Source of the DNA: Streptomyces sp. NRRL S-455 | Lineage (GTDB): Bacteria; Actinomycetota; Actinomycetes; Streptomycetales; Streptomycetaceae | Assembly: GCF_000717875.1 (NCBI RefSeq) | Contig: NZ_JOCT01000006.1 | Span: forward strand, 134,011 to 198,010 | DNA: 64,000 nucleotides | Direction of reading: 5' to 3' | Part shown: positions 41,524-50,420 of the stretch, piece after piece | How the letters are laid out: every line of letters starts with the position of its first letter | How positions within the stretch are numbered: the stretch's first letter is position 1 | Notes under the pieces: model-generated | What the model saw: the letters and a program-made list of their open reading frames with translations, nothing else | What the model was told of the DNA's origin: nothing | Database searches by the model: none | Made by a program: the position numbers and the translations under genes

Positions 41524-41879
41524 ACTCGGCTCCGGGTGATGGTGACGGTCACGTCGTCGAAGGGGACCGTGATCGGTGCGTCCGGCTTGTGGACGCACAC
41601 CTCGACCTGCTGGACCCCGTCGTGCTTCAGACACACCTGGGCGATGTGCTCGGCGAGCGTCTCGATGAGGTTGACGGGCTCGCCCTCGACGACGGCCACG
41701 ACCTCCTCCGCCACGATGCCGTAGTGCACGGTCTTCGCCAGGTCGTCGTCGGCCGCGGCCGGCCGGGTGTCCAGGCCCAGGACGAGGTCCACGATGAAGG
41801 TCTGGCCCTCCTCGCGTTCCCTCGGGAACACACCGTGGTGCCCGCGGGCCTTCAGGCCGCGCAGCGCGACACGATCCAC
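41520..41879 (-). CDS. folB: dihydroneopterin aldolase
   Basis: 119 residues from the GTG with AGGAG eight bases upstream (a GTG nine bases earlier overlaps that site). FolB pattern: VALRGLKARGHHGVFPREREEGQTFIVDLVL, VHYGIVAEEV (catalytic Tyr), NLIETLAEHIA with the substrate-binding Glu, and VCVHKPDAPI with the catalytic Lys. It cleaves dihydroneopterin to hydroxymethyl-dihydropterin, which FolK then activates. Overlaps folK by four bases. Confidence 0.96.
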   Translation of the reverse strand: MDRVALRGLKARGHHGVFPREREEGQTFIVDLVLGLDTRPAAADDDLAKTVHYGIVAEEVVAVVEGEPVNLIETLAEHIAQVCLKHDGVQQVEVCVHKPDAPITVPFDDVTVTITRSRV

Positions 41880-41973
41880 GCGAATCACTCCTGCAGTCGT
41901 CGGTCACGGCCGGTCGGTGCCTGTGCGGGCGGCACACCGGCCTCGGTCGAATCTACCTGCGAGCCCGGGCGGG

Positions 41974-42012
41974 GCCGGGCCACGGGGGGTATGGGCCCGG
42001 GCTTGGCCCGGC
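41974..42012. terminator. possible hairpin between SnoaL-like gene and folB
   Basis: Inverted repeat GCCGGGCCA / TGGCCCGGC with a 21-base loop inside the 236-bp gap between two genes of the folate cluster. It could attenuate transcription, but no T-run is present. Confidence 0.3.
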
Positions 42013-42115
42013 AGGGTTCATCCAGCGTTTCCCCTGGAGAACCCGGTCGCTCCATGGCTGGTAACCGCCCGTATCCATGGGGCGGTGATTCCGGCCACTC
42101 CTGCCGCCTACCCAC

Positions 42116-42619
42116 TCAGGAGGGGGTCTCGTCGCCGTCGTCCTCGTCGTTTTCGGCCAGGACGGGGGAAGCGTGGTGTGACCAGAGTTTCCACCCCGAG
42201 GGCGTGCGCCGGTACACGTTCGTGGCGACCACGAGCTGGCCGACGAGGGGGCCGAGCTCCTCGTCGCCGGCGGGGGCGGGTCCGCCGCTGAGGATGTTCT
42301 CCGTGCAGGTGACCAGGGCGGTGTCGCCGGTGACGGAGACGTGTACGTCGGTGAGGAAGAACTGGATGTAGTCGGTGTTGGCCATGATCAGCGCGTAGGA
42401 GCGCAGGACCTCACCGCGGCCGGTGAGGACGGGCCAGCCGGGGTGCACGCAGGAGACGACACCGGTGTCGGCCGGGTCGTGGTAGGTCTCGTCGACGCCC
42501 AGGTCGGAGGGGGTCAGCCAGAGCGACGCCAGTTCCTCGAAGTCGCCCCGTTCCAGTGCCTCGTAGAAGGCGGTGTTGGCGGCCTCGACCTGTTCGACGT
42601 CGGTGTGCGGGGCGCTCAC
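42116..42619 (-). CDS. SnoaL/NTF2-like protein
   Basis: 167 residues in an NTF2-like alpha+beta barrel pattern: EAANTAFYEALERGDFEELASLW at the start, then PGWPVLTGRGEVLRSYALIM, HVSVTGDTALVTCTENIL, TNVYRRTPSGWKLWSHHASPV. Members include isomerases, dehydratases and non-enzymatic binders; the His-rich end HHASPV is common in the SnoaL_3 group. GTG start overlapping the folP stop (GTGA). Its fixed place between folP and folB in streptomycetes hints at a pterin-related role, but this is inference. Confidence 0.88.
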   Translation of the reverse strand: MSAPHTDVEQVEAANTAFYEALERGDFEELASLWLTPSDLGVDETYHDPADTGVVSCVHPGWPVLTGRGEVLRSYALIMANTDYIQFFLTDVHVSVTGDTALVTCTENILSGGPAPAGDEELGPLVGQLVVATNVYRRTPSGWKLWSHHASPVLAENDEDDGDETPS

Positions 42620-43506
42620 CGGGTTCCTTCCGCGCCGGTGTGTGCCGTCCGCGCCGTTTCGATGGCGTGGGAGACGCGGACCGCGTCCGCGGTGGCGCGT
42701 ACCTCGTGGACGCGTACTGCCCACGCGCCGGCGTGCGCCGCGAGTGCGGAGACGGCCGCGGTGGCGGCGTCGCGTTCGCGTGCGGGCGGGGGAGAGCCGT
42801 CCGGCCCGGCGAGGACCCGGCCGAGGAACCGTTTGCGGGAGGCGGCGACGAGCAGGGGGTGGCCGAGGGCGAGGACCCGGTCGAGGCCGGCGAGGAGCGC
42901 GAGGTCGTGCTCGGCGTCCTTGGAGAAGCCGAGGCCGGGGTCGACGATGATCCGGTCGGGGGCGATGCCGCCTTCCAGGACGGCTTCCACGCGCGCGTGG
43001 AGCTCGTCGGCGACTTCGGTGACGACGTCCGTGTACACGCCCTTGACGTTGCCGCCCTCGAGGAAGCCCCGCCAGTGCATGACGACGAACGGGGCACCGG
43101 CGTCCGCGACGGTGGGGATCATGCGGGGGTCGGCGAGACCGCCGCTGACGTCGTTGACGAGGGCGGCGCCCGCGGCGAGGGCCTGTTCGGCCACGCTGGC
43201 GCGCATGGTGTCGACGGAGACCGTGACGCCTTCGGAGGCCAGGCCGCGGACGACGGGGATGACGCGGCGGAGTTCCTCGGTCTCGTCGACCCGGGTGGCG
43301 CCGGGGCGGGTGGACTCGCCGCCGACGTCGACCAGGTCCGCGCCCTCGGTGACGAGTTCGAGGCCGTGTTTGACGGCGGCCGTGGTGTCGAAGAAGCGGC
43401 CGCCGTCGGAGAAGGAGTCGGGGGTGACGTTCACGACTCCCATGACCGCGCAGCGGTCCCATTCCGGTAGGCCCGCGACGCGCCCGCGTCCGCTCTGGTT
43501 GCTCAT
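42616..43506 (-). CDS. folP: dihydropteroate synthase
   Basis: 296 residues from the ATG of MSNQSGRG; a GTG at 43572, coupled to the upstream stop codon, would add 22 residues without family resemblance. DHPS motifs: AVMGVVNVTPDSFSDGGRF, VDVGGESTRPGA, VNDVSGGLADP, IIVDPGLGFSKDAEHDLALL and a final SRKRFLGR. It joins p-aminobenzoate to hydroxymethyl-dihydropterin pyrophosphate and is the sulfonamide target. Lies between an mprF-like gene and the SnoaL gene. Confidence 0.95.
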   Translation of the reverse strand: MSNQSGRGRVAGLPEWDRCAVMGVVNVTPDSFSDGGRFFDTTAAVKHGLELVTEGADLVDVGGESTRPGATRVDETEELRRVIPVVRGLASEGVTVSVDTMRASVAEQALAAGAALVNDVSGGLADPRMIPTVADAGAPFVVMHWRGFLEGGNVKGVYTDVVTEVADELHARVEAVLEGGIAPDRIIVDPGLGFSKDAEHDLALLAGLDRVLALGHPLLVAASRKRFLGRVLAGPDGSPPPARERDAATAAVSALAAHAGAWAVRVHEVRATADAVRVSHAIETARTAHTGAEGTR

Positions 43507-43568
43507 ATGTTCAGCGTAGGCCCAGGGGGCGGCCCTCAGGCGCTGCGGCCCGGGCCGGTCCGGAGTGG

Positions 43569-45437
43569 TCACGCGGCCCGGACGTTCCGTTCCGCCGTCG
43601 GGCCGTGGGGGCAGGGGCGGCGGGTCGCCGGGCGATGGCGGCGCAGGAAGCGCGGCAGGGGCAGGGCGAGGTTGACGAAGCCCTCGGCCTGCATGGCGGC
43701 GAAGCCGATGCGCGGCAGGTCGGCGGAGGCGCGGTAGACGACGAAACGGGGCTCCCAGCGCGGCTGGAACTTGGCGTTGAACTTGTACAGGGACTCGATC
43801 TGGAACCAGCGGGAGAGGAACACCAGCAGTCCGCGCCAGGCGCGCAGTACCGGCCCTGCGCCGAGTTTCTCACCGCGGGCCAGTGCCGAGCGGAACATGG
43901 CGAAGTTGAGGGAGACGCGGGTGATGCCGAGCTTCGGTGCGGCCTGGAGTGCGGCCACGATGAGCAGTTCGTTCATGCCCGGGTCGGCGGTGCGGTCGCG
44001 GCGCATCAGGTCCAGGGAGGCGCCGTCGGTGCCCCAGGGCACGAAGTGCAGGATCGCCTTCAGGTCGCCGTAGGGGCCCGGGTGGTCGTCCGGTTTGTGG
44101 GCGGTGGCGATGAGGCAGTCGCCGTCGGCCGGGTCGCCGACGCGGCCCAGGGCCATGGAGAAGCCGCGCTCGGTGTCGGTGCCGCGCCAGTCGTCGGCGG
44201 CTCGGCGGATGCGTTCCAGCTCGGCCTCGCCGAGGTCACGGACACGTCGTACCCGGGTTTCGTAACCGGCGCGCTCGATGCGCTTGACCATCTGGCGCAC
44301 ATTGCGCATCGCGCGGCCGGCGAGCGAGAAATCCCTGACGTCCACCACCGCCTCGTCGCCCAGTTCGAGGGCGTCGAGCCCGGTCTCGCGGGCCCACACC
44401 TCGCCGCCGGTCTCGGAGCAGCCCATGACGGCGGGGGTCCAGGAGTGGGCCTTTGCCTCGTCCATGAACCGTTCGATGGCGCCGGGCCAGGCCTCGACGT
44501 CGCCGATGGGGTCGCCGCTGGCGAGCATCACGCCGGAGACCACGCGGTAGGTGACGGCCGCCTTGCCGCTGGGGGAGAAGACGACGGCCTTGTCGCGGCG
44601 CAGCGCAAAGTGGCCGAGGGAGTCGCGGCCGCCGTGCTTCTCCAGCAGGGCGCGCAGCCGGGCCTCGTCCTCCTCGGTGAGGTGTGCGGCGGGGTGTTCG
44701 GGGCGGAAGGCCAGGTAGATGGTGGTGACGGCGGTGAGGAGGCCGAGGGCGCCGAGTGAGAAGGCGACGGTCCAGGAGGTGTTGCCCTGGTAGGCGACCG
44801 GGCCTTCGAAGCCGAACAGGCCGTAGACGACGTGGGTGATGCGGTCGGCCAGGCTGGGGTCGCCGACCATGCGCTCGGAGTGCACGTTGACGATCAGCAG
44901 GCCGAGCAGGAGTGAACCGGCGCTCATGAGCACGAAGTTGGCGAGTGCCCGCCAGCGGCTGCGCGGGTCGGGCAGGGCGTCGAACTGGTCGCGGTGGCGC
45001 AGCAGGGGTGCCAGCAGGGCGAGCGAGATGAGGACGCCGGCGATCGAGTGCCGGTAGGTGAACTGGGCGACGGCACCGGCCGGGAGCAGGGCCACGGCCG
45101 CCCGCCAGGCCCGGCGCTTGCCGCGTTTGAGGCCGTGGGCGAGCAGCAGCAACAGCACGCCGGCGCTGAGGGACAGGGCGGCCGCGAACGGGCCGAACGC
45201 GCCGGGCAGTACCTCGGCGATGGCGTGCATACGGCTGTGCCGGAAGCGTGGGAAGACGCCCGCGGCGATGTCCAGCAGGCCCACGAGGGCGCACGCTCTG
45301 CCGACGAGGACGGGCACCGCCTCGGGGCGCGGTCCGCTCAGCAGGCGGCGTACACGGCTCACCTGGCTGGTACGAGCCGCGGTGTTTCCGCGACTCGGAA
45401 CCTCACCCGACATTTCCTCATCTGTCCTGACAGACAT
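43569..45437 (-). CDS. MprF/LysX-like integral membrane protein with DUF2156 aminoacyl-transferase domain
   Basis: 622 residues. The N-terminal ~230 hold about seven membrane helices. The C-terminal part (about 270-600) is the DUF2156 fold of phosphatidylglycerol lysyltransferases (double GNAT), with VTYRVVSGVMLASGDPIGD, WTPAVMGCSETGGEVW, and LDLMRRDRTADPGMNELLIVAAL. Such proteins move an amino acid from aminoacyl-tRNA to a lipid and alter surface charge. No lysyl-tRNA synthetase domain is fused, unlike LysX. ATG start in front of TCTGTCAGG. Divergent from the esterase gene across 208 bp. The gene ends four bases into the possible early folP start. Confidence 0.88.
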   Translation of the reverse strand: MSVRTDEEMSGEVPSRGNTAARTSQVSRVRRLLSGPRPEAVPVLVGRACALVGLLDIAAGVFPRFRHSRMHAIAEVLPGAFGPFAAALSLSAGVLLLLLAHGLKRGKRRAWRAAVALLPAGAVAQFTYRHSIAGVLISLALLAPLLRHRDQFDALPDPRSRWRALANFVLMSAGSLLLGLLIVNVHSERMVGDPSLADRITHVVYGLFGFEGPVAYQGNTSWTVAFSLGALGLLTAVTTIYLAFRPEHPAAHLTEEDEARLRALLEKHGGRDSLGHFALRRDKAVVFSPSGKAAVTYRVVSGVMLASGDPIGDVEAWPGAIERFMDEAKAHSWTPAVMGCSETGGEVWARETGLDALELGDEAVVDVRDFSLAGRAMRNVRQMVKRIERAGYETRVRRVRDLGEAELERIRRAADDWRGTDTERGFSMALGRVGDPADGDCLIATAHKPDDHPGPYGDLKAILHFVPWGTDGASLDLMRRDRTADPGMNELLIVAALQAAPKLGITRVSLNFAMFRSALARGEKLGAGPVLRAWRGLLVFLSRWFQIESLYKFNAKFQPRWEPRFVVYRASADLPRIGFAAMQAEGFVNLALPLPRFLRRHRPATRRPCPHGPTAERNVRAA

Positions 45438-45645
45438 CGCATCCCGTAGTTCTGCGAGCGACCTTGGATCCGGTGCCGATTCGGGCACCCGGCGACATTG
45501 CGCCCTCTAGGACGGTGTCTCGGGGGGAGAGGTTCACTCCCCACGTCAAAGCCGTTTCAAAGGCCGAGGAAAGTCCGGAACAAGCCCGCGCGAAGGTATG
45601 AGTGCGGTGCGAGTACGGGCGGAAAGCGCTGACAGGTAACCACCC

Positions 45646-46770
45646 ATGGGTCTGGGTCTCACGAGCAACAAGGTGCTGGCGCTGGCGGTGCTGTCCGCCG
45701 TGCTGCTGTTCGCCGGCACGGTCTGGCTGTGGCCGCGGCTGGCCCGGCGCGGCTGGCGGGCGGTGGGCGGGCGCGTAGGTCTGCTGCTCGCCACTCAGCT
45801 GGCGCTGTTCGCCGCGGTGGGTCTCGCCGCCAATCAGGCCTTCGGTTTCTACGCGAGCTGGGCGGACCTGTTCGGGCAGGAGAAGGAGCAGGGCGTCGTC
45901 GTCGACCACACTCCGGGCGACGGCCCGCTGGAGGTGGTCGGCACGCGGCGGGTGCCGGGGGCGGGCGGTGTGCGGCCCCACGTCGGCGGCCGGATCCAGC
46001 AGGTCGAGATCGTGGGCAGGACGACCGGGATCGCCACGCCCGCGCACGTGTACCTGCCGCCGGAGTACTTCCAGCCCCGGTACCGCTCCCGTACGTTCCC
46101 GGCGGCCGTCGTGCTGACCGGTTATCCGGGCACGGCGTCCGCGCTGGTGGAGAAGCTTCACTATCCGCGCACGGCGCTGGAACTGGCCAGGGCGGGCAGG
46201 GCGCGGCCGATGATCCTGGTGATGCTGCGGCCGACCGTGGCGCCGCCCCGGGACACGGAGTGCGTGGACGTTCCCGGCGGCCCGCAGACCGAGTCGTTCT
46301 TCGCCAGGGATCTGCCCGATGCCTTGCGTTCGCACTACCGGGTGGCCGAAAAGCCGGGTGGTCTGGGCATCATCGGCAACTCGACGGGCGGCTACTGCGC
46401 TTTGAAGATCGCCATGCACCATCCCGGTGTGTACGCCGCCGGAGCGGGCTTGTCCGCGTACTACAAGGCGCCGATCGACGCCACCACGGGCGATCTCTTC
46501 CAGGGCGACGAGGGGCTGCGCAATCGCGCCGACCTGTGGTGGTACATCAAGCACGAACCCGCCCCGGACACTTCGCTGCTCGTCACCAGCAGCAGGTCGG
46601 GCGAGTCCAACTACAAGGACACCCTGCGCTTCATAGAGCGGGTGAAGGCCACCGGACGGACGCGGATCTCGTCGATCATCCTGGAAAGCGGCGGGCACAA
46701 CTTCAACACCTGGCGGCGCGAGATTCCGGCGACGCTCGAGTGGATCGGCGGGCGGCTGAACGACCACTGA
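45646..46770 (+). CDS. membrane-anchored alpha/beta hydrolase of the esterase D/antigen 85 type
   Basis: 374 residues. Two N-terminal hydrophobic helices (LALAVLSAVLLFAGTVWLW and GLLLATQLALFAAVGLAANQAFGF) put the catalytic domain outside the cell. Nucleophile Ser 246 in GIIGNSTGGYCAL, oxyanion strand AAVVLTGYPGTAS, and a late His in ESGGHNFNTW. Homologous hydrolases flank mprF-like genes in many actinobacteria, and this one is divergent from it, so turnover of aminoacylated lipids is a plausible role. ATG without a strong ribosome site. Confidence 0.86.
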   Translation: MGLGLTSNKVLALAVLSAVLLFAGTVWLWPRLARRGWRAVGGRVGLLLATQLALFAAVGLAANQAFGFYASWADLFGQEKEQGVVVDHTPGDGPLEVVGTRRVPGAGGVRPHVGGRIQQVEIVGRTTGIATPAHVYLPPEYFQPRYRSRTFPAAVVLTGYPGTASALVEKLHYPRTALELARAGRARPMILVMLRPTVAPPRDTECVDVPGGPQTESFFARDLPDALRSHYRVAEKPGGLGIIGNSTGGYCALKIAMHHPGVYAAGAGLSAYYKAPIDATTGDLFQGDEGLRNRADLWWYIKHEPAPDTSLLVTSSRSGESNYKDTLRFIERVKATGRTRISSIILESGGHNFNTWRREIPATLEWIGGRLNDH

Positions 46771-46904
46771 AAATGATCTTGGAATTGGGTCAGGGGTCGA
46801 TTCCGTTTCTTCCCGGGTTCTGATGCCGTGTGAACGCTTCGGTGTGGCTTTCTTTTTGCGGGGTGGGTCACCATGATTCGCCTACGCGCGGTAAGTTTCT
46901 GGCC

Positions 46905-48056
46905 ATGCCACGTGGACGTCACCGCCATTCCCCGCCCTTGCACAGGCTGCTGCCCCCGTCGGCGATCGCAGGCGTCTCCGTCGTCTGCGCCCTGGGGCCC
47001 TGGGTGTTCACGGAGCCGACGGTGCTCCGCGGTCTGGCCGCGGCCGCCGCGGCGACGGCCGTCGTCGGCGCGGTCGTGCTGCGCCGCTGGGACATCCAGG
47101 CGGGCAAGCGCGTCGCCGATCTCACGCGCGCGCGGGCGAGCGACGAGTGGCGCTTCGAGGAGCGCGTCGCCGAGCTGGAGGCCGACCTCGAGGAGTCCCG
47201 CGAGCTGCGCGGGAAGCTGGAGCAGCGACTGCGCGGCAAGCGCACGGAACTCGCCAAGCTGCGCAACGAGCACGCCGCGCTGCTGCGCCGGTACGCCACG
47301 GCGGAGGCGGACCGCGCGAGCGTCCTGGAGGAGCGCCGGGTGCTCGAGATCGAGGCGACGGCTCCGGTCCGGGCGGAGCTGCCGGCGGGGGCGACGGAGG
47401 CAGCGGACGCGGACGCGGCGACCGCGGACCTCGCGGTCGAGGAACAGCCGGGGATTCCCGCGGTGTTCTCGCCGGAGGGCTCCAGGCTGTTCCTGCGCGC
47501 CATGGCGGCACTCGCCCGGTTCGACGGCGACACGGCCCCGGGCCCGGACGGTGGCGGGGACGGCGACGGCGACGGCGTACCGGAGAACGACGAGGCGGAG
47601 CCCGCGCGGGACGACCTGAAGGACGAACGGCGGGAGCCGTCACGGAAGGACGAGCCGCAGGTGCAGTCCGAGGCGGTCGCCGGGAACGAGCACGCGACCG
47701 CCGGCACCACGGACCAGGCCGCCCCGTCCGGGCAGCAGACCTCCGGTCACTACACCGTGCCGACCGCGGTGGCAGTCGCCCCGCAGACGCCGGCGCGGCG
47801 TCCGGTGGCCGAGGGCGGGTTCGACTTCTTCGGGGCCAAGCAGGGAACGCCAGGGGACGCCCTGGAGGCCGTGCAGAACGAGGACCTGGCCGATGTCGTC
47901 GGCCAGGAGGCGCTCGCCCTGCACAAGGCCGAGACCGAGGCCGGGTTCAAGCCGGCGGACGAGGAGTCGCGGGGGATCGGCCAGGTCATCGACCTGACGG
48001 AGCACGACGAGACGGAACAGATCGACGTACAGGGGCTGCGCAGCGCGGCGTCCTGA
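46905..48056 (+). CDS. coiled-coil membrane protein of unknown function
   Basis: 383 residues from MPRGRHRHS. Two hydrophobic helices (SAIAGVSVVCALGPWVF and LRGLAAAAAATAVVGAVVL, about 20-60), then a charged coiled coil at about 75-150 (EERVAELEADLEESRELRGKLEQRLRGKRTELAKL). The rest is an acidic, low-complexity region with a possible short conserved block VFSPEGSRLFLRAMAALARFDGD and a tail EDLADVVGQEALALHKAETE. Resembles streptomycete 'secreted/coiled-coil' proteins without assigned role. Lies between the esterase and PH-domain genes. Confidence 0.72.
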   Translation: MPRGRHRHSPPLHRLLPPSAIAGVSVVCALGPWVFTEPTVLRGLAAAAAATAVVGAVVLRRWDIQAGKRVADLTRARASDEWRFEERVAELEADLEESRELRGKLEQRLRGKRTELAKLRNEHAALLRRYATAEADRASVLEERRVLEIEATAPVRAELPAGATEAADADAATADLAVEEQPGIPAVFSPEGSRLFLRAMAALARFDGDTAPGPDGGGDGDGDGVPENDEAEPARDDLKDERREPSRKDEPQVQSEAVAGNEHATAGTTDQAAPSGQQTSGHYTVPTAVAVAPQTPARRPVAEGGFDFFGAKQGTPGDALEAVQNEDLADVVGQEALALHKAETEAGFKPADEESRGIGQVIDLTEHDETEQIDVQGLRSAAS

Positions 48057-48128
48057 CCGGCACGTGACACGAAGGCCCCTTGAATCCACCGCACGGTCAG
48101 TCCACCGCATGGCTGGGGCCTTCGCGCG

Positions 48129-49862
48129 TCAAGCCATCCAGCGGTCCGGCCGCGCGTCCCTGCGGCCGGTCCGGGACCGCTCCGCCTGCGCCGCCAGCAG
48201 TTCGCGCGCTTCGGCCGCGTCCCGCAGCCGGGCCCGCACCGTCTTGTTCGCGCCCGTGTCCACACACACGTCGGCCACACCCCGGGCCCGCTCCCAGGGC
48301 CCCTGCGTCATCCGTACGCTCTGCACCTTGGCGTGCGGCACCAGCGCCAGGCTCCGCCGCAGCAGCCCCGACCGGGCCGCGAACACCGCGTCCGTGACGC
48401 CGAGCCCGTAGCCGCGCCACCACACCGGCGCGCACCACCGGGCGCGGCGCGGTGACGGCGACAGGGCCGCCTGCTCCGGCACGGTCACCCCGGGCAGCAC
48501 CCGCGCCACGACGGCCTCGGCGACCTCGCGCGGAGCGACCGGCACCAGCAGCGAGTTGGACGAGCCCGCCACGTCCAGCTCCACCCGCACCCAGCCGCGC
48601 CGCCGCCACCACAGCGGTTCCACGATCCGCACCGTCTGCACCCGCCCCGGCGGCACCGTCTCGTGGGCCCGGTCCAGCAGACCGTGGTCGATACGCAGTC
48701 CGTCGGGCGACTCGGCCACCGTCCAGTCGTACTCGGCGACGAACCGCCCCACGCTGCTCGCGCCCGCCGCGCCCAGCAGGGGCAGGGCGACGGCCAGGAC
48801 CGTCCACACGCTCTCCGTGGCCAGCCACAGCACCGGCGGGACGACGAGCGCCGCGGCCAACGACCCCCAGGTCCCTCCGCTCAGCAGCAGTGACACGGCC
48901 AGAACGCCGGGCGGCACCCGCAGCAGCTGCCGCGCGGGCGCCTCACCGACCTCGTGCGCCGTCTCGGGCGCGAAACCGGCCGCCCGCGCGAGCAGTTCGG
49001 CCCGCAGCGCCCGGGCGTCGTCCGCTCCCAGGAAGGCCAGTTCGTCCTTCTTGTCGGTGCCTATGACGTCGAGCCTGAGCTTGGCGACACCCGCGACCCG
49101 GGCGAGGAGCGGCTGGGTGACGTCGATCGCCTGGATCCGCTCCAGCCGGATGTGCGCGGTGCGCCGGAACACCAGTCCGGTACGGATGCGCAGTTCGGTG
49201 CCGGTCACCGCGAAGTGCGTGAACCACCAGGAGCAGAAGCCGTAGAGGGCGGCGGCCGGGATGATCACGGCGAAACCGATCAGCAGCGTGGTCGTCGTCA
49301 GCCGGGACAGATGCCGCTGCGCCCCGTCGGGGTCGTGCACGGCCCAGCCGAAGAGCACGGCGACCGGCGCCCACGCACGCCTGAGCGGTGTGACGGGGTG
49401 CAGCCGCCGCTCGATCACCTCACCGGCGGCCTCGGCTGCGGTTCCCGCGGCCTCGGTGGCCCCGGCGGCGCCTGCGGATACGGCGGCCGCGGTGGTGCCG
49501 GCCTCGGAGGTCCCGGCCTTGGTGGTCCCGGCGGCGGCGCCTGGGGCTTCAGCGGCCTCGGTGGTCCCGGCGGTGGCACGTGCGGCTTCGGTGGACCCGG
49601 CGGCGGCACGCGGGGCTTCGGCGGCCTCGGCGGCCCCGGCCTCTGCGGTCCCAGCGGCGGTACGTGTGGCCTCGGCGGTCCCGGCGGCGGCGCCTGCGGC
49701 TTCGGTGGTCCCTGCGGCGGTACGTGCGGCTTCAGCGGCCTCGGCGGTCCCGGCCTCGGTGGCCCTGGCCTCTGCGGTCCCGGCTTCTGCGGTCCCGGCC
49801 TCTGCGGACCCAGCGGCGGTACGCGGGGCTTCGGCGGCCCCGGAGGCCTCGGGCGTCGTCAC
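48129..49862 (-). CDS. YdbT-like protein with multiple bacterial PH (DUF304) domains and repetitive linker
   Basis: 577 residues. Starts at a GTG overlapping the stop of the preceding PH gene (GTGA). Residues about 4-150 are an Ala/Thr/Glu/Gly linker made of degenerate repeats ([28 protein letters not shown]). Then come membrane helices and bPH2 blocks: [60 protein letters not shown], and [31 protein letters not shown]. subtilis YdbS/YdbT have the same one-PH plus multi-PH pairing and affect resistance to antimicrobial peptides. Membrane-associated. Confidence 0.86.
   Translation of the reverse strand: MTTPEASGAAEAPRTAAGSAEAGTAEAGTAEARATEAGTAEAAEAARTAAGTTEAAGAAAGTAEATRTAAGTAEAGAAEAAEAPRAAAGSTEAARATAGTTEAAEAPGAAAGTTKAGTSEAGTTAAAVSAGAAGATEAAGTAAEAAGEVIERRLHPVTPLRRAWAPVAVLFGWAVHDPDGAQRHLSRLTTTTLLIGFAVIIPAAALYGFCSWWFTHFAVTGTELRIRTGLVFRRTAHIRLERIQAIDVTQPLLARVAGVAKLRLDVIGTDKKDELAFLGADDARALRAELLARAAGFAPETAHEVGEAPARQLLRVPPGVLAVSLLLSGGTWGSLAAALVVPPVLWLATESVWTVLAVALPLLGAAGASSVGRFVAEYDWTVAESPDGLRIDHGLLDRAHETVPPGRVQTVRIVEPLWWRRRGWVRVELDVAGSSNSLLVPVAPREVAEAVVARVLPGVTVPEQAALSPSPRRARWCAPVWWRGYGLGVTDAVFAARSGLLRRSLALVPHAKVQSVRMTQGPWERARGVADVCVDTGANKTVRARLRDAAEARELLAAQAERSRTGRRDARPDRWMA
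49424..49850 (-). repeat. degenerate tandem repeat coding the Ala/Thr/Glu linker
   Basis: About 430 bp built of 15-24-bp units related to GCGGCCTCGGTGGTCCCGGC on the plus strand. Units vary at single bases, so the repeat is old but may still vary in copy number. On the plus strand the same bases mimic a collagen-like Gly-Gly-Pro frame, which is not a gene. Confidence 0.75.
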
Positions 49863-50389
49863 AGCCCCGCCGATCGGGCCTCGCCCAGCTCGGTGAGCCG
49901 GTCGCGCAGCCGTTCCGCCTCGGCCGGGTCCAGACCCGGGATCGTCGCGTCGGTCGCCGCGGCGGCCGTGTGCAGCTGCACGCTGGCCAGCCCGAAGTAC
50001 CGCTCGACGGGCCCGGAGGTGACCTCGACCAGCTGCATCCGCCCGTACGGCACGACCGTCTCCTCGCGCCAGAGCACGCCGCGGCTGATCAGCAGGTCGT
50101 CGGCGCGTTCGGCGTACCGCCAGGAGCGCCAGTTGCGGTCGATCATCACCCAGCCCCAGGCCATCAGCGCCAGCGGCAGCACCGCGAAGGCGGCCCAGGC
50201 CGGCCCGGCCAGCAGCCCCGGCACCAGCCCGGCGGCCAGCGCGATCAGCCCCAGCCACACCACCAGCAGCAACCGCCGCATCCTCAGCAGCCCGGGCGGC
50301 AGCGCGATCCACACGGGCATGCTCCCGTCCACCGCTGTCGCACCCTGTGCCCCCGCCGGCCCCGCGTCCCGCGGGCTCCCCGTCTCCAT
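49859..50389 (-). CDS. YdbS-like bacterial PH (DUF304) domain protein
   Basis: 176 residues from METGSPRD. Two membrane helices ([24 protein letters not shown] and [16 protein letters not shown]) precede one bPH2 domain ([55 protein letters not shown]). Its stop overlaps the GTG of the YdbT-like gene, so the pair forms one operon and likely a membrane complex. Divergent from nuoD, start codons 32 bp apart. Confidence 0.9.
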   Translation of the reverse strand: METGSPRDAGPAGAQGATAVDGSMPVWIALPPGLLRMRRLLLVVWLGLIALAAGLVPGLLAGPAWAAFAVLPLALMAWGWVMIDRNWRSWRYAERADDLLISRGVLWREETVVPYGRMQLVEVTSGPVERYFGLASVQLHTAAAATDATIPGLDPAEAERLRDRLTELGEARSAGL

Positions 50390-50420
50390 GAGGCCAGCGT
50401 ACGTAGGAGAGACTGTGTCC

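Noticed and set aside
45558..45645. GAGGAAAGTCCGG upstream of the esterase gene resembles the conserved core of RNase P RNA.
   Set aside because: Only about 13 bases match. The gap is far too short for the ~400-base RNA, the flanking CCR and P4 partner sequences are missing, and streptomycete rnpB, as I recall it, has GGAACGTCCGG here.
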